From positions 1 to 22,071 of the forward strand of contig CANRPQ010000009.1 in assembly GCA_947632525.1 (NCBI GenBank): a stretch of 22,071 bases of DNA. The letters are read 5' to 3'. The stretch's first letter is position 1, and every line of letters starts with the position of its first letter. Below the pieces are notes generated by a model, which saw only the letters and a program-made list of their open reading frames with translations, searched no databases and had not been told where the DNA came from. Origin of the DNA: an uncultured Clostridia bacterium. Lineage in GTDB: Bacteria; Bacillota; Clostridia; TANB77; CAG-508. Position numbers and translations under genes: made by a program. Positions 1-6,525 of the stretch are shown here, piece after piece.

Positions 1-165
1 GCTATGCCAGTAGAAAAAGTAGATAAATTGTTAAAACAATATGGAATTAACATTCGTTTTTCAAATGCAATTGAGCCTTATATAACATTTAAAATTGGAA
101 AAAAAGAAGACAAAGAAATAATTAGTAAGGTTAAAGAATTTTTAAATTTAATAAAGAATAATTAA
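1..165 (+). CDS. C-terminal fragment of an unrecognised protein
   Basis: The reading frame is open from the first base and stops at TAA 163-165, giving the last 54 residues of a protein whose start lies outside the window. The fragment is lysine-rich and looks like a small alpha/beta end: a helix (VEKVDKLLKQYG), a strand (NIRFS...PYITFKIG) and a final amphipathic helix (IISKVKEFLNLIK). I do not recognise the family from so short a piece. The next gene on this strand has its own promoter at 214-242, so this fragment probably ends its own transcription unit, although I see no clear terminator hairpin between 166 and 213. Confidence 0.7.
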   Translation, partial: AMPVEKVDKLLKQYGINIRFSNAIEPYITFKIGKKEDKEIISKVKEFLNLIKNN

Positions 166-213
166 ATTGTCAAATTTTGTCGTAGAAAAATAAAACAAAT
201 TTTTGTAAATATA

Positions 214-242
214 TTGACTAAAAATTTAAGTTCATTTATACT
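214..242 (+). promoter_or_regulatory. Sigma-A type promoter of the small toxin-like gene
   Basis: TTGACT (214-219), a 17-base spacer and TATACT (237-242) form a near-consensus promoter, with an A/T-rich UP-like stretch just upstream. Transcription would begin near 249, giving an RNA of about 218 bases ending at the terminator at 429-466. Confidence 0.8.
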
Positions 243-286
243 AATAAGTATAGATGAGATAGTATAGAGGAATAGTGGTTGCCGTC

Positions 287-319
287 ACCAATTCAAAAGA
301 TGAGGAGGTGATGTGGTAT
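287..319 (+). repeat. Left direct-repeat pair (DRa/DRb-like) in the toxin leader
   Basis: ACCAATTCAAAAG (287-299) resembles CCACAATTTCAAAG at 481-494, and GTGGTAT (313-319), which overlaps the start codon ATG 318-320, is identical to 494-500. The two repeat parts are separated here by the ribosome-binding site. Because the antisense RNA is copied from the right-hand set, these repeats give it complementarity to the toxin leader. Confidence 0.6.
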
Positions 320-425
320 GGTAGAAATATTTGGAATTTTACATATATTTATAATTGCTACTGTATTTTTATTTTTAACCTTATTTGCCTTAATTATATT
401 AATTATAATTTTGCTTAGCAAATAG
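318..425 (+). CDS. 35-residue hydrophobic peptide, putative type I toxin
   Basis: The frame starts at ATG 318 and ends at TAG 423-425. A perfect ribosome site AGGAGGTGAT (303-312) sits nine bases upstream, so translation is intended despite the small size. The peptide begins MVEIFGILHIF and ends ILLSK. Almost all of it is Ile, Leu, Phe, Val or Ala, so it is one transmembrane helix with a single basic residue at the end. Together with its own promoter, immediate terminator and a facing antisense RNA, this matches the architecture of Fst/TxpA/BsrG-type membrane toxins, whose translation is blocked by a small antisense RNA. The 5' leader contains GTCACC (284-289), which can pair with GGTGAT (307-312) and hide the ribosome site, as is typical of such mRNAs. 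I see no clear primary-sequence match to a named toxin. A stand-alone small membrane peptide is the alternative. Confidence 0.7.
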   Translation: MVEIFGILHIFIIATVFLFLTLFALIILIIILLSK

Positions 426-428
426 TAA

Positions 429-466
429 TTCACACCTCTAACTGCCTTTGAGGTGTGAACTTTTTT
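429..466 (+). terminator. Terminator of the toxin-like mRNA, probably shared by the antisense RNA
   Basis: A perfect 10-bp stem, TTCACACCTC (429-438) with GAGGTGTGAA (450-459), and an 11-base loop are followed by C and TTTTTT (461-466). It begins three bases after the peptide stop codon. Read from the other strand the same hairpin is followed by only a moderately T-rich stretch, so it could also end the convergent antisense RNA, less efficiently. Confidence 0.85.
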
Positions 467-480
467 AACCTTGATGGCGA

Positions 481-500
481 CCACAATTTCAAAGTGGTAT
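481..500 (+). repeat. Right direct-repeat pair inside the antisense RNA gene
   Basis: CCACAATTTCAAAG followed directly by GTGGTAT is the partner of 287-319. In addition, TTGATGGCGACCAC (471-484) is nearly the reverse complement of GTGGTTGCCGTCA (275-287): 13 consecutive RNA pairs with two G-U. The 5' and 3' ends of a read-through transcript could therefore fold on each other. Confidence 0.6.
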
Positions 501-517
501 CTCATCTCTATATATTT

Positions 518-545
518 ATTATAGCATAAATTAGTAAAATGTAAA
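518..545 (-). promoter_or_regulatory. Strong extended -10 promoter for the antisense RNA
   Basis: On the reverse strand there is a TTTACA -35 box (540-545), a 16-base spacer and a TGC-TATAAT extended -10 (TATAAT at 518-523). It points left, away from the methyltransferase gene at 587 and towards the toxin-like peptide. Nothing else to its left on this strand could be its target. Confidence 0.8.
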
Positions 546-586
546 TAGTTAATTTAAATTTAAAATAAAAAGAAAGGGAATGAAGT

Positions 587-1387
587 ATGCAAACCATTTC
601 AAGCAAAGATAATGAACAAATTAAATATATTAAAAAGTTAAAAGATAAAAAATTTCGTGATGAAACCAATGAATATTTAGTAGAAGGAATTAAACTAGTT
701 AGGGAAGCAATTGAAGAAAATGTAGAGATAAAGATGATTGTAGTTTGTGAAGATTGCGATAATAACGGAAGTATAGAACAAAGCCTTTTATACGAAATTG
801 CAAAGTATAACTGCATCTATGTAACAAAAAAAATATTTAATTCTATTACAGATGTAGTAAATCCACAAGGAATCCTAGCGGTAGTAGAAAAAGGAGATAA
901 TATAGACAAAATTGATTATACAGAAGACATTATTTTAGCATTAGATGGCATTCAAGACCCGGGAAATTTAGGTACCATTTTGAGAACCGCAGATAGTGCT
1001 AATCTAAAACAAATTATTTTATCAGCAGATTGTGCAGACCCATATAATCCAAAAGTAGTACGTTCTACTATGGGAGCAATTTTTAGAATGAATATTATCA
1101 TATCAGATGATTTAGAAAAAACATTGCAGATGATGAAAAAGCATAAGTTTGAAATACTTGCCACTTCATTAGAAGCAACAAAAAGCGTGTATGATATTGA
1201 TTATCGTAAAAAAGTAATTGTAATTGGAAATGAATCAAAAGGGGTTTCAAAAGAAATACAAGATTTAGCAAATATTAAAGTAAAAATTCCAATGCTAGGT
1301 AAAACTGAAAGCCTAAATGCATCAGTAGCAGCAAGCATAATGATTTATGAATATGTAAGAGGAAAAGTAAAAAAACTTGCCGACTAA
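587..1387 (+). CDS. TrmH/SpoU-family RNA 2'-O-ribose methyltransferase
   Basis: This 266-residue protein transfers a methyl group from S-adenosylmethionine to a ribose 2'-OH of rRNA or tRNA. It has the normal two-part layout: an N-terminal substrate-binding domain (about residues 28-98), then the knotted SPOUT catalytic domain. All three family motifs are present: NLGTILRT (127-134, with the catalytic-type Asn and Arg), IGNESKGVS (213-221) and SLNASVAASI (242-251). Length and motifs fit the rlmB-like/YsgA group common in Firmicutes, where the exact target nucleotide is mostly not assigned. The start ATG 587 follows an AGAAAGGGA ribosome site. The divergent antisense-RNA promoter lies just upstream, and the gene's own promoter is not obvious. 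It ends inside a terminator hairpin shared with convergent asnS. Confidence 0.93.
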   Translation: MQTISSKDNEQIKYIKKLKDKKFRDETNEYLVEGIKLVREAIEENVEIKMIVVCEDCDNNGSIEQSLLYEIAKYNCIYVTKKIFNSITDVVNPQGILAVVEKGDNIDKIDYTEDIILALDGIQDPGNLGTILRTADSANLKQIILSADCADPYNPKVVRSTMGAIFRMNIIISDDLEKTLQMMKKHKFEILATSLEATKSVYDIDYRKKVIVIGNESKGVSKEIQDLANIKVKIPMLGKTESLNASVAASIMIYEYVRGKVKKLAD

Positions 1388-1402
1388 ATCGACAAGTTTT
1401 TT
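1370..1402. terminator. Bidirectional terminator between the methyltransferase gene and asnS
   Basis: AAAAAACTTG...CGA (1370-1383) pairs with TCGACAAGTTTTTT (1389-1402) over 14 positions with one mismatch. The stop codon of the methyltransferase gene falls in the loop. The A-run and T-run flanks make it work in both directions, which suits the convergent gene pair. Confidence 0.8.
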
Positions 1403-1415
1403 AAAACTAATATAA

Positions 1416-2813
1416 TTAAAATTCACAATTTTTTGGTGTTCTAGGGAATGGAAGTACATCGCGAATATTTTGCATACCAGTTAAATACATCATCATTCTT
1501 TCAAAACCAAGACCAAAACCACTATGAACACAGCTTCCATATCTTCTTAAATCTGTATACCAGTAATAATCTTCCTTCTTTAATCCTAATTCTTCTATAC
1601 GTTTATTTAACTTATCAAAGTCATCTTCTCTTTGACTACCACCAATAATTTCTCCAATACCAGGTACCAATAAATCAGTTGCTGCAACTGTTTTGCCATC
1701 TGGATTTTGTTTCATATAAAAAGCCTTAATTTCTTTTGGATAATCTGTTACAAATACAGGTTTACCAAATATTGTCTCACTTAAATATCTTTCATGCTCT
1801 GTTTGAATATCTGTGCCCCAATGAACAGGATATTCAAAATTATCATTATTTTTTTCTAATTCCTTTATAGCGTCTGTGTAAGTAATTCTACCAAAATCAG
1901 AATTTAATACATTGTGTAATCTGTCAAATAATCCATTATCTATAAATTGATTGAAAAATTCCATTTCTTCAGGTGCATTTTCTAAAACATAAGAAATAAT
2001 ATATTTAATCATATCTTCGGCTAAATCCATATCATCTTGCAAATCAGCAAAACATATTTCAGGTTCAATCATCCAAAATTCAGCAGCATGTTTTACTGTA
2101 TTAGAATTTTCAGCACGGAAAGTAGGACCAAAAGTATATACATTACGGAAAGCATGTGCATAAGTTTCTACATCTAATTGACCACTTACTGTCAAATGAG
2201 ACTCTTTTCCAAAAAAGTCTTGAGTATAATCAACTTTTCCATTTTCTGCCTTAGGAAGGTTTTCCATATCCATTGTAGTTACTCTAAACATTTCACCTGC
2301 GCCTTCACAGTCACTTCCAGTAATAATAGGTGTATGCACATACACAAATCCTCTTTCTTGAAAAAACTTATGAATAGCATAAGAAAGAACACTACGTACT
2401 CTAAATACTGCATTAAATGTATTTGTTCTTGGACGTAAATATGAAATAGTTCTTAAATACTCAAAAGAATGTCTTTTCTTTTGAAGAGGATAATCTAAAT
2501 CTGCTACATTAAATATCTCAACATTTTCAGCCTTTATCTCAAATGGTTGCTTTGCATTTTCTGTTTTTACTAACTTTCCTGTTACAATAATTGAAGAGCT
2601 AATAGATAATTTACGAACATCTTCAAAATTAGACAGGCTATTATCAAATACAACTTGTACATTTTTAAAAAAACTACCGTCATTTAATTCAATAAACCCA
2701 AAATTTTTAGAATCTCTAAGTGTTCTTACCCATCCAGAAACTTCAATAGTATTATCTATATATGCTTCTGTATTTTTATATAAATCTTTAACTAAAACTT
2801 GTTTTGTTTCCAT
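1416..2813 (-). CDS. asnS: Asparaginyl-tRNA synthetase
   Basis: This class IIb synthetase joins asparagine to tRNA-Asn using ATP, in the cytoplasm. Its 465 residues are the usual bacterial AsnRS length. The N-terminal OB-fold that reads the anticodon covers about residues 22-100 (VSGWVRTLRDSKNFGFIELNDG). The catalytic core shows motif 2 with FGPTFRAEN (228-236) and motif 3 with SGFGLGFERMMMY (431-443, Arg439 for ATP). The C-terminus RDVLPFPRTPKNCEF is diagnostic for AsnRS rather than AspRS, and the GAD insert of bacterial AspRS is absent. The ribosome site AGGAGG sits 6 bases before ATG 2813. It has its own promoter (2857-2885) and no T-box leader. Its presence means the cell can make Asn-tRNA directly, which matters for interpreting the second AspRS at 20180. 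Confidence 0.97.
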   Translation of the reverse strand: METKQVLVKDLYKNTEAYIDNTIEVSGWVRTLRDSKNFGFIELNDGSFFKNVQVVFDNSLSNFEDVRKLSISSSIIVTGKLVKTENAKQPFEIKAENVEIFNVADLDYPLQKKRHSFEYLRTISYLRPRTNTFNAVFRVRSVLSYAIHKFFQERGFVYVHTPIITGSDCEGAGEMFRVTTMDMENLPKAENGKVDYTQDFFGKESHLTVSGQLDVETYAHAFRNVYTFGPTFRAENSNTVKHAAEFWMIEPEICFADLQDDMDLAEDMIKYIISYVLENAPEEMEFFNQFIDNGLFDRLHNVLNSDFGRITYTDAIKELEKNNDNFEYPVHWGTDIQTEHERYLSETIFGKPVFVTDYPKEIKAFYMKQNPDGKTVAATDLLVPGIGEIIGGSQREDDFDKLNKRIEELGLKKEDYYWYTDLRRYGSCVHSGFGLGFERMMMYLTGMQNIRDVLPFPRTPKNCEF

Positions 2814-2856
2814 AGTTAGCCTCCTATAATTACTACTTTGTTAACATGTTTCCCCA

Positions 2857-2885
2857 ATTATACAAAAAAATACAATAAAATTCAA
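2857..2885 (-). promoter_or_regulatory. Promoter of asnS
   Basis: On the reverse strand, TTGAAT (2880-2885), a 17-base spacer and TATAAT (2857-2862) lie 44 bases before the start codon. CCCC (2852-2855) and GGGG (2887-2890) flank the promoter symmetrically and could be part of an operator, but the arms are too short to be convincing. Confidence 0.7.
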
Positions 2886-2980
2886 TGGGGTTGGCAAAAA
2901 AATATAATAAGAGTAAAATCGTCAAGTGAAAAGTCAAATGTAATTCTGTAAAGTAAATTTATGAACCTATAGCAATTCTA

Positions 2981-3009
2981 TTGTTTATTTTTTTAAAATG
3001 TGATATAAT
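2981..3009 (+). promoter_or_regulatory. Promoter of the P-loop kinase - aspS unit
   Basis: TTGTTT (2981-2986), a 17-base spacer and a TGA-TATAAT extended -10 (TATAAT 3004-3009). The transcript would start near 3016 and have a leader of about 143 bases before ATG 3159, with no T-box sequence in it. Confidence 0.7.
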
Positions 3010-3095
3010 AGCAAGCAAATTGAAAAATATGTCACAGAGGATAAGTCTATTTGAGACAAGAAGGATAGAATAATAATAGAAATAATTTAGAAACA

Positions 3096-3155
3096 ATGTA
3101 TTCTCTTTATCAAGAGATAGGTGAAAAAATATTAAAGCAAATATTTGAGGTGTAA
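3096..3155 (+). CDS. Possible 19-residue upstream frame in the leader
   Basis: A short frame (MYSLYQEIGEKILKQIFEV) starts at ATG 3096 and ends at TAA 3153-3155, three bases before ATG 3159 and in the same frame. It has no good ribosome site of its own. Its end overlaps the ribosome site GAGGTG (3147-3152) of the next gene, so if translated it would be coupled to it. It could equally be chance or the remnant of a longer N-terminus. Confidence 0.2.
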   Translation: MYSLYQEIGEKILKQIFEV

Positions 3156-3158
3156 GCA

Positions 3159-3884
3159 ATGGACATAGAATCAAGAGAACCACAAACTAAAGATATTCAA
3201 GATGCAATAAAATATTTAAAAGAAAATTTATCAAAGAGTAAAACACCTATTTTTATAGAATTAGTAGGTACACCTAAAAGTGGAAAGACTACATTAACAA
3301 ATGCATGGAAAAATTTATTAGAGAAAAATCAAGTCCCCGCAGTTTTTAGACGCGAAACTGCTGAATATAATCCTATAAAAAATAAAAGTTCAGAAGAATA
3401 TAGAATTTGGATGATTATGGAACTAATAAAAAATTTGTCAGAAGATTTGGAAAATAATCAGGGAAAGATTATTATTTATGATAGAGGACTTTTAGATAGA
3501 ATTGCTTGGATTGAATATGGTGTACAAACTGGAATAATTTCACCAAGAGATAGTGAAATTATAAAACAGTTATATACTATGGATTTATTTAGTAAATATA
3601 GACCATTAGTATATGGATTTATAACTTCTCCAGAACTTAGTATACAAAGAAAAGGTGAAGAAGGAAAATTGATAAATAGAGAAAGCATAGAGGTTTTTAA
3701 TAAATTATTTTCTTATAGTCAAGACCTTGTTAGACAAAGTGCTACTAGATATAGTTTAATAACAACAGATTCATATCAAGGAAGATTACAAGAATTTATA
3801 TTAGATATAACCGAAAGAATGATAAAAGATAGTTCAGAATTTTTAAAAGAAAAATCAAAAGAGGAAGAAGAAAATTATAGATAA
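3159..3884 (+). CDS. P-loop ATPase / nucleoside-kinase-like protein
   Basis: A 241-residue soluble protein with a clear Walker A loop GTPKSGKTT (37-45) after a hydrophobic strand (PIFIELV). A second conserved element IIIYDRGLLDR (104-114) matches the DRG...D signature of the AAA_28/deoxynucleoside-kinase-like group. The sequence RRE (64-66) after the Walker A helix may contribute to substrate binding. The C-terminus is a charged helix (EFLKEKSKEEEE). The family fold suggests transfer of a phosphate from ATP to a nucleoside or other small molecule, but I cannot name the substrate. The start ATG 3159 has GAGGTG six bases upstream. Only 18 bases separate it from aspS, with no terminator, so the two are co-transcribed. 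A link to synthetase function is inference from position only. Confidence 0.75.
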   Translation: MDIESREPQTKDIQDAIKYLKENLSKSKTPIFIELVGTPKSGKTTLTNAWKNLLEKNQVPAVFRRETAEYNPIKNKSSEEYRIWMIMELIKNLSEDLENNQGKIIIYDRGLLDRIAWIEYGVQTGIISPRDSEIIKQLYTMDLFSKYRPLVYGFITSPELSIQRKGEEGKLINRESIEVFNKLFSYSQDLVRQSATRYSLITTDSYQGRLQEFILDITERMIKDSSEFLKEKSKEEEENYR

Positions 3885-3902
3885 GTAAAAGGAGATAAAA
3901 TA

Positions 3903-5666
3903 ATGTACAGAAATCATAATTGCGGAGAATTAACAATAAAAAATGTAGGAGAAGAAGTAATTATTGCGGGTTGGGTACAAAAAATTAGAAATTTAGGTTC
4001 AATGGTATTTATCGATTTACGTGACCAATTTGGAATTACACAAGTAGTAATATCAGCAGAAAATAAAGCAGTTGATAAAAAAGTTTTAGATAATGTAGTA
4101 ACTGAATGTGTTCTTCAGGTAGTAGGAACTGTTGTAGAAAGATCAAATAAAAACAACAAAATACCTACTGGTGAAATTGAAATAGATGCTAAAAAAATTG
4201 AAATATTAGGAAAATGTAAGAATGTATTACCTTTTGAAATAAACTCTGATAAAGCAGGAGAAGTAAAAGAAGATTTAAGACTTGAATATCGTTTTTTAGA
4301 CTTAAGAAATGATAAATTACATAAAACTATTTTACTTCGTAGCGAAATTATTAAAACAATTCGTAAAAAAATGGATGAAATGGGATTTACAGAAATTCAA
4401 ACCCCTATTTTAGCAAACTCTTCACCAGAAGGGGCAAGAGATTATTTGGTACCAAGTAGACTACATCCAGGTGAATTCTATGCATTACCACAGGCACCAC
4501 AACAATTTAAACAATTACTAATGGTTTCAGGTTTTGATAAATATTATCAAATAGCTCCATGTTTTAGAGATGAAGATCCTAGAGCAGACAGAGCACCAGG
4601 CGAATTCTACCAACTAGATTTTGAAATGAGTTTTGCAGAACAAGAAGATGTTTTAAAAGTATTAGCAGAAATATTTACTACTGTTTTCAAAACACATACT
4701 AACTGGAAAATAGATGAAGCACCATTTATACGTATTCCATATCTAGAAGCTATGGAGAAATATGGTAGTGACAAGCCAGATTTAAGAAATCCACTTATAA
4801 TTCAAGATGTAACAGATATTTTTAAAAATGTTGAATTTGAAGCTTTTAAAGGGAAAACAGTTAAAGCAATTGTTGTAGAAAATGGAGCAGAACAAGGAAG
4901 AAAATTCTTTGATAGTATGACAGAATTTGCTAAAGAAGAAGCGGGAGCAAAAGGATTAGCATGGTTAAAAGTAGATAATGAAAATGTAATTTCTGGGGGA
5001 ATTGCTAAGTTTATAACACCTGAGGTTCAAAAACAATTAGAAGAAAAAATAGGAATGAAATCAAATTGTAGTGTATTCTTTATGGCAGATGAATTAAAAA
5101 CAGTTCAAAAAATTGCAGGGGCAATACGTATAGAATTAGGAAATAGACTAGATTTATTAGAAAAGAATGTTTATCGTATGTGCTATATCGTAGACTTTCC
5201 AATGTATGAATTATCAGATGAAGGAACAATAGATTTCAATCATAATCCATTTTCAATGCCACAAGGTGGAATGAAAGCGTTGGAAACAATGAATCCACTA
5301 GGCATTTTAGCATATCAATATGATGTTGTTTGTAATGGATATGAAGTTGCCTCTGGGGCAGTTAGAAATCATGATCCGGAGTTAATGGTAAAAGCTTTTG
5401 AAATTGCAGGATATAGTGAAGAAGAAGTAGAAAATAGATTTGGTGCATTATATAATGCATTCCAATATGGTACACCACCACATGCTGGTGCTGCACCAGG
5501 ATTAGACAGAATGGTTATGTTAGTTGCAGATAGCAAAAACATTCGTGAAGTAATAGCATTTCCTAAGAACAAAAAGGCAAGAGACTTACTTATGAGAGCT
5601 CCAAGCAAAGTTCATCAAAAACAATTAGATGATGTTCATATTAAAATTATAGATGAAGATAAATAA
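3903..5666 (+). CDS. aspS: Aspartyl-tRNA synthetase (first copy)
   Basis: A 587-residue bacterial-type AspRS that charges tRNA with aspartate. It has an N-terminal OB-fold anticodon domain (about 1-105), a class II core, and the bacteria-specific GAD insertion (roughly 290-420). Motif 2 reads FRDEDPRADR (221-230) and motif 3 GLDRMVML (533-540). The C-terminus is a full RAPSKVHQKQLDDVHI tail. In the anticodon-recognition loop it has RNLGS (Leu31) and Lys residues in the ERSNKNNK stretch. From memory, Leu and Lys at these places go with discriminating, tRNA-Asp-specific enzymes such as that of E. coli. AAAAGGAG gives the ribosome site 6-7 bases before ATG 3903. No T-box precedes it, unlike the paralogue at 20180. 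Confidence 0.96.
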   Translation: MYRNHNCGELTIKNVGEEVIIAGWVQKIRNLGSMVFIDLRDQFGITQVVISAENKAVDKKVLDNVVTECVLQVVGTVVERSNKNNKIPTGEIEIDAKKIEILGKCKNVLPFEINSDKAGEVKEDLRLEYRFLDLRNDKLHKTILLRSEIIKTIRKKMDEMGFTEIQTPILANSSPEGARDYLVPSRLHPGEFYALPQAPQQFKQLLMVSGFDKYYQIAPCFRDEDPRADRAPGEFYQLDFEMSFAEQEDVLKVLAEIFTTVFKTHTNWKIDEAPFIRIPYLEAMEKYGSDKPDLRNPLIIQDVTDIFKNVEFEAFKGKTVKAIVVENGAEQGRKFFDSMTEFAKEEAGAKGLAWLKVDNENVISGGIAKFITPEVQKQLEEKIGMKSNCSVFFMADELKTVQKIAGAIRIELGNRLDLLEKNVYRMCYIVDFPMYELSDEGTIDFNHNPFSMPQGGMKALETMNPLGILAYQYDVVCNGYEVASGAVRNHDPELMVKAFEIAGYSEEEVENRFGALYNAFQYGTPPHAGAAPGLDRMVMLVADSKNIREVIAFPKNKKARDLLMRAPSKVHQKQLDDVHIKIIDEDK

Positions 5667-5691
5667 TAAAAAACAAAATTTCGCAAATATA

Positions 5692-5720
5692 TTGACTTAT
5701 ATTAACTATAATGTTACAAT
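5692..5720 (+). promoter_or_regulatory. Promoter of the small coiled-coil gene
   Basis: TTGACT (5692-5697), a 17-base spacer and a TGT-TACAAT extended -10 (TACAAT 5715-5720). It lies only 26 bases after the aspS stop. The 12 bases ending in its -35 box match the same region of the toxin-like promoter at 214 closely (aaatatattgact in both). Confidence 0.75.
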
Positions 5721-5758
5721 GAAATAGTAAAGTAAATATTGCAAAAGAGGTGATAAAT

Positions 5759-6004
5759 ATGCCTAAAAAGGTGCAAAAACAAGATACCTTAGAACCATTA
5801 ATCACTGAAATACAAGAACTTTTAAATGTAATAAAAAATGAACAAACAAACATGAAAAAAGAAATGGAAAGACATCATAAGGTAACAATGAAAAAGCTAG
5901 ACAAACTAAGAGAATTTGACGAAATTATGGATATGACTAATGTGGTATTTGAAAAGAGATTTTCAAATATAGAGCAAGCATTAATGAAAATGCTAAGTAA
6001 ATGA
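5759..6004 (+). CDS. 81-residue coiled-coil protein of unknown function
   Basis: The start ATG 5759 is chosen over an in-frame GTG at 5750 because that GTG lies within the ribosome site GAGGTGAT (5747-5754), 8 bases upstream of the ATG. The protein (MPKKVQKQDTLEPL...) is highly charged and helical. Residues about 10-45 form a heptad-like stretch (EIQELLNVIKNEQTNMKKEME), followed by a His/Lys-rich turn (RHHKVTMKKLDKL) and a second helix ending in ALMKMLSK. It has no signal peptide, membrane segment or cysteine. I do not recognise the family. It has a strong private promoter and is followed by a terminator in the first 66-bp repeat, so it is a monocistronic gene. An oligomerising adaptor or regulator would fit the shape, but that is a guess. 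Confidence 0.7.
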   Translation: MPKKVQKQDTLEPLITEIQELLNVIKNEQTNMKKEMERHHKVTMKKLDKLREFDEIMDMTNVVFEKRFSNIEQALMKMLSK

Positions 6005-6043
6005 AATTTTTAATCACACTATTTAAATTAATATAAGTCATCA

Positions 6044-6109
6044 TTAAAACACTGGTAATATTAAGTATATTTACCAGTGTTTTTACATATTAACTTGTTA
6101 CCATAGAAA
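6044..6109 (+). repeat. 66-bp direct repeat, copy 1 (contains a terminator)
   Basis: It is identical over all 66 bases to 7835-7900. Weaker similarity continues a little upstream in both copies (TTAATATAA). It contains the hairpin at 6046-6084 and a 3' part reading TTAACTTGTTACCATAGAAA. The two copies bracket the frameshifted membrane-protein gene and the LPXTG protein. Confidence 0.95.
6046..6084 (+). terminator. Terminator of the coiled-coil gene
   Basis: A perfect 13-bp stem, AAAACACTGGTAA (6046-6058) with TTACCAGTGTTTT (6071-6083), a 12-base loop and a T-run ending at 6084. The A-rich 5' arm allows function in both directions. Confidence 0.8.
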
Positions 6110-6142
6110 AAAATACTAAAAATACTAAATTCTAAAAAGTAC

Positions 6143-6171
6143 TTGCATAAAACGACATAATATGCTATATT
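6143..6171 (+). promoter_or_regulatory. Promoter of the small membrane-protein / LPXTG unit
   Basis: TTGCAT (6143-6148), a 17-base spacer and a TGC-TATATT extended -10 (TATATT 6166-6171). It is 32 bases before ATG 6203. Confidence 0.6.
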
Positions 6172-6202
6172 AAATCTAAATATTACAGATGAGGGAAAAT
6201 TA

Positions 6203-6492
6203 ATGATAGACTTAATCCTTATAATAATGCTGGTTATGAGTCTATTTAAACCAGATGTTTTGCTATCAAAAAAATAAAAGAAAAAGCTAGTGATGAACAA
6301 AAAAATATATTGACAAAAAATTTAAGAAAAATATATGCTATTATGGTGGCAACATTTGAATCTTTGGCACTTATAAGATATACTGAATTTGTTGGAATTA
6401 TTCTAGCAATTGTATTTATAATATTATTTTTTGTAATATCTCTACCAGCAATTAAAGAAAATTTAAATATAACGAAAGAATTAAATAAATAA
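6203..6492 (+). pseudogene. Two-segment small membrane protein split by a -1 frameshift at an A7 run
   Basis: ATG 6203 has a GAGGGA ribosome site and opens MIDLILIIMLVMSLF-KPDVLLSKK, then stops at TAA 6275-6277 after 24 residues. The continuation is one frame back: IKEKASDEQKN leads straight into a 60-residue stretch (LTKNLRKIYAIMV...ISLPAIKENLNITKELNK) with a second transmembrane helix (about EFVGIILAIVFIILFFVI), ending at TAA 6490-6492. Joined by a -1 shift, the two parts give one coherent protein of about 96 residues with two membrane segments. The shift point is A-AAA-AAA (6268-6274), exactly in slippery-heptamer register and directly before the stop. The break may be an indel in a homopolymer (mutation or assembly error), or the frame may be restored by ribosomal or transcriptional slippage. 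I do not recognise the family. Confidence 0.6.
6469..6487 (+). repeat. 19-base repeat at the 3' end of the small membrane-protein gene, copy 1
   Basis: ataacgaaagaattaaata occurs here, coding ITKELN at the C-terminus, and again at 7753-7771 in the non-coding stretch before the second 66-bp repeat. This suggests that the latter stretch is the decayed 3' end of a paralogous gene. Confidence 0.7.
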
Positions 6493-6525
6493 TATTGTTA
6501 GCTAAAGAGAAAGGAAATATATAGT

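Larger units (their letters stand above)
429..511 (-). ncRNA. Putative antisense antitoxin RNA
   Basis: The promoter at 518-545 fires leftward into the toxin-like gene, with a predicted start near 511. Transcription would cross 511 to about 429 and stop at or just beyond the shared hairpin, giving an RNA of roughly 80-95 bases. It carries no good reading frame with a ribosome site. It is fully complementary to the toxin mRNA over the terminator hairpin. Through the repeats at 481-500 it is also able to pair with the toxin leader and start codon (its AUACCAC against GUGGUAU at 313-319). This is the arrangement of RNA II of the enterococcal par locus. The ends are inferred, not observed. Confidence 0.6.

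Noticed and set aside
293..505. A 70-codon reverse-strand frame across the toxin-like locus
   Set aside because: It lacks a ribosome site, runs through the terminator hairpin and the predicted antisense RNA, and its sequence (lysine/isoleucine-rich) looks like noise.
2852..2890. CCCC/GGGG symmetric arms around the asnS promoter as an operator
   Set aside because: The matching arms are only four or five bases and the inner bases do not pair, so chance is likely.
3016..3158. T-box or other riboswitch before the kinase-aspS unit
   Set aside because: There is no GGTGGTACCGCG-like core, no terminator/antiterminator pair and no recognisable stem I in the 143-base leader.
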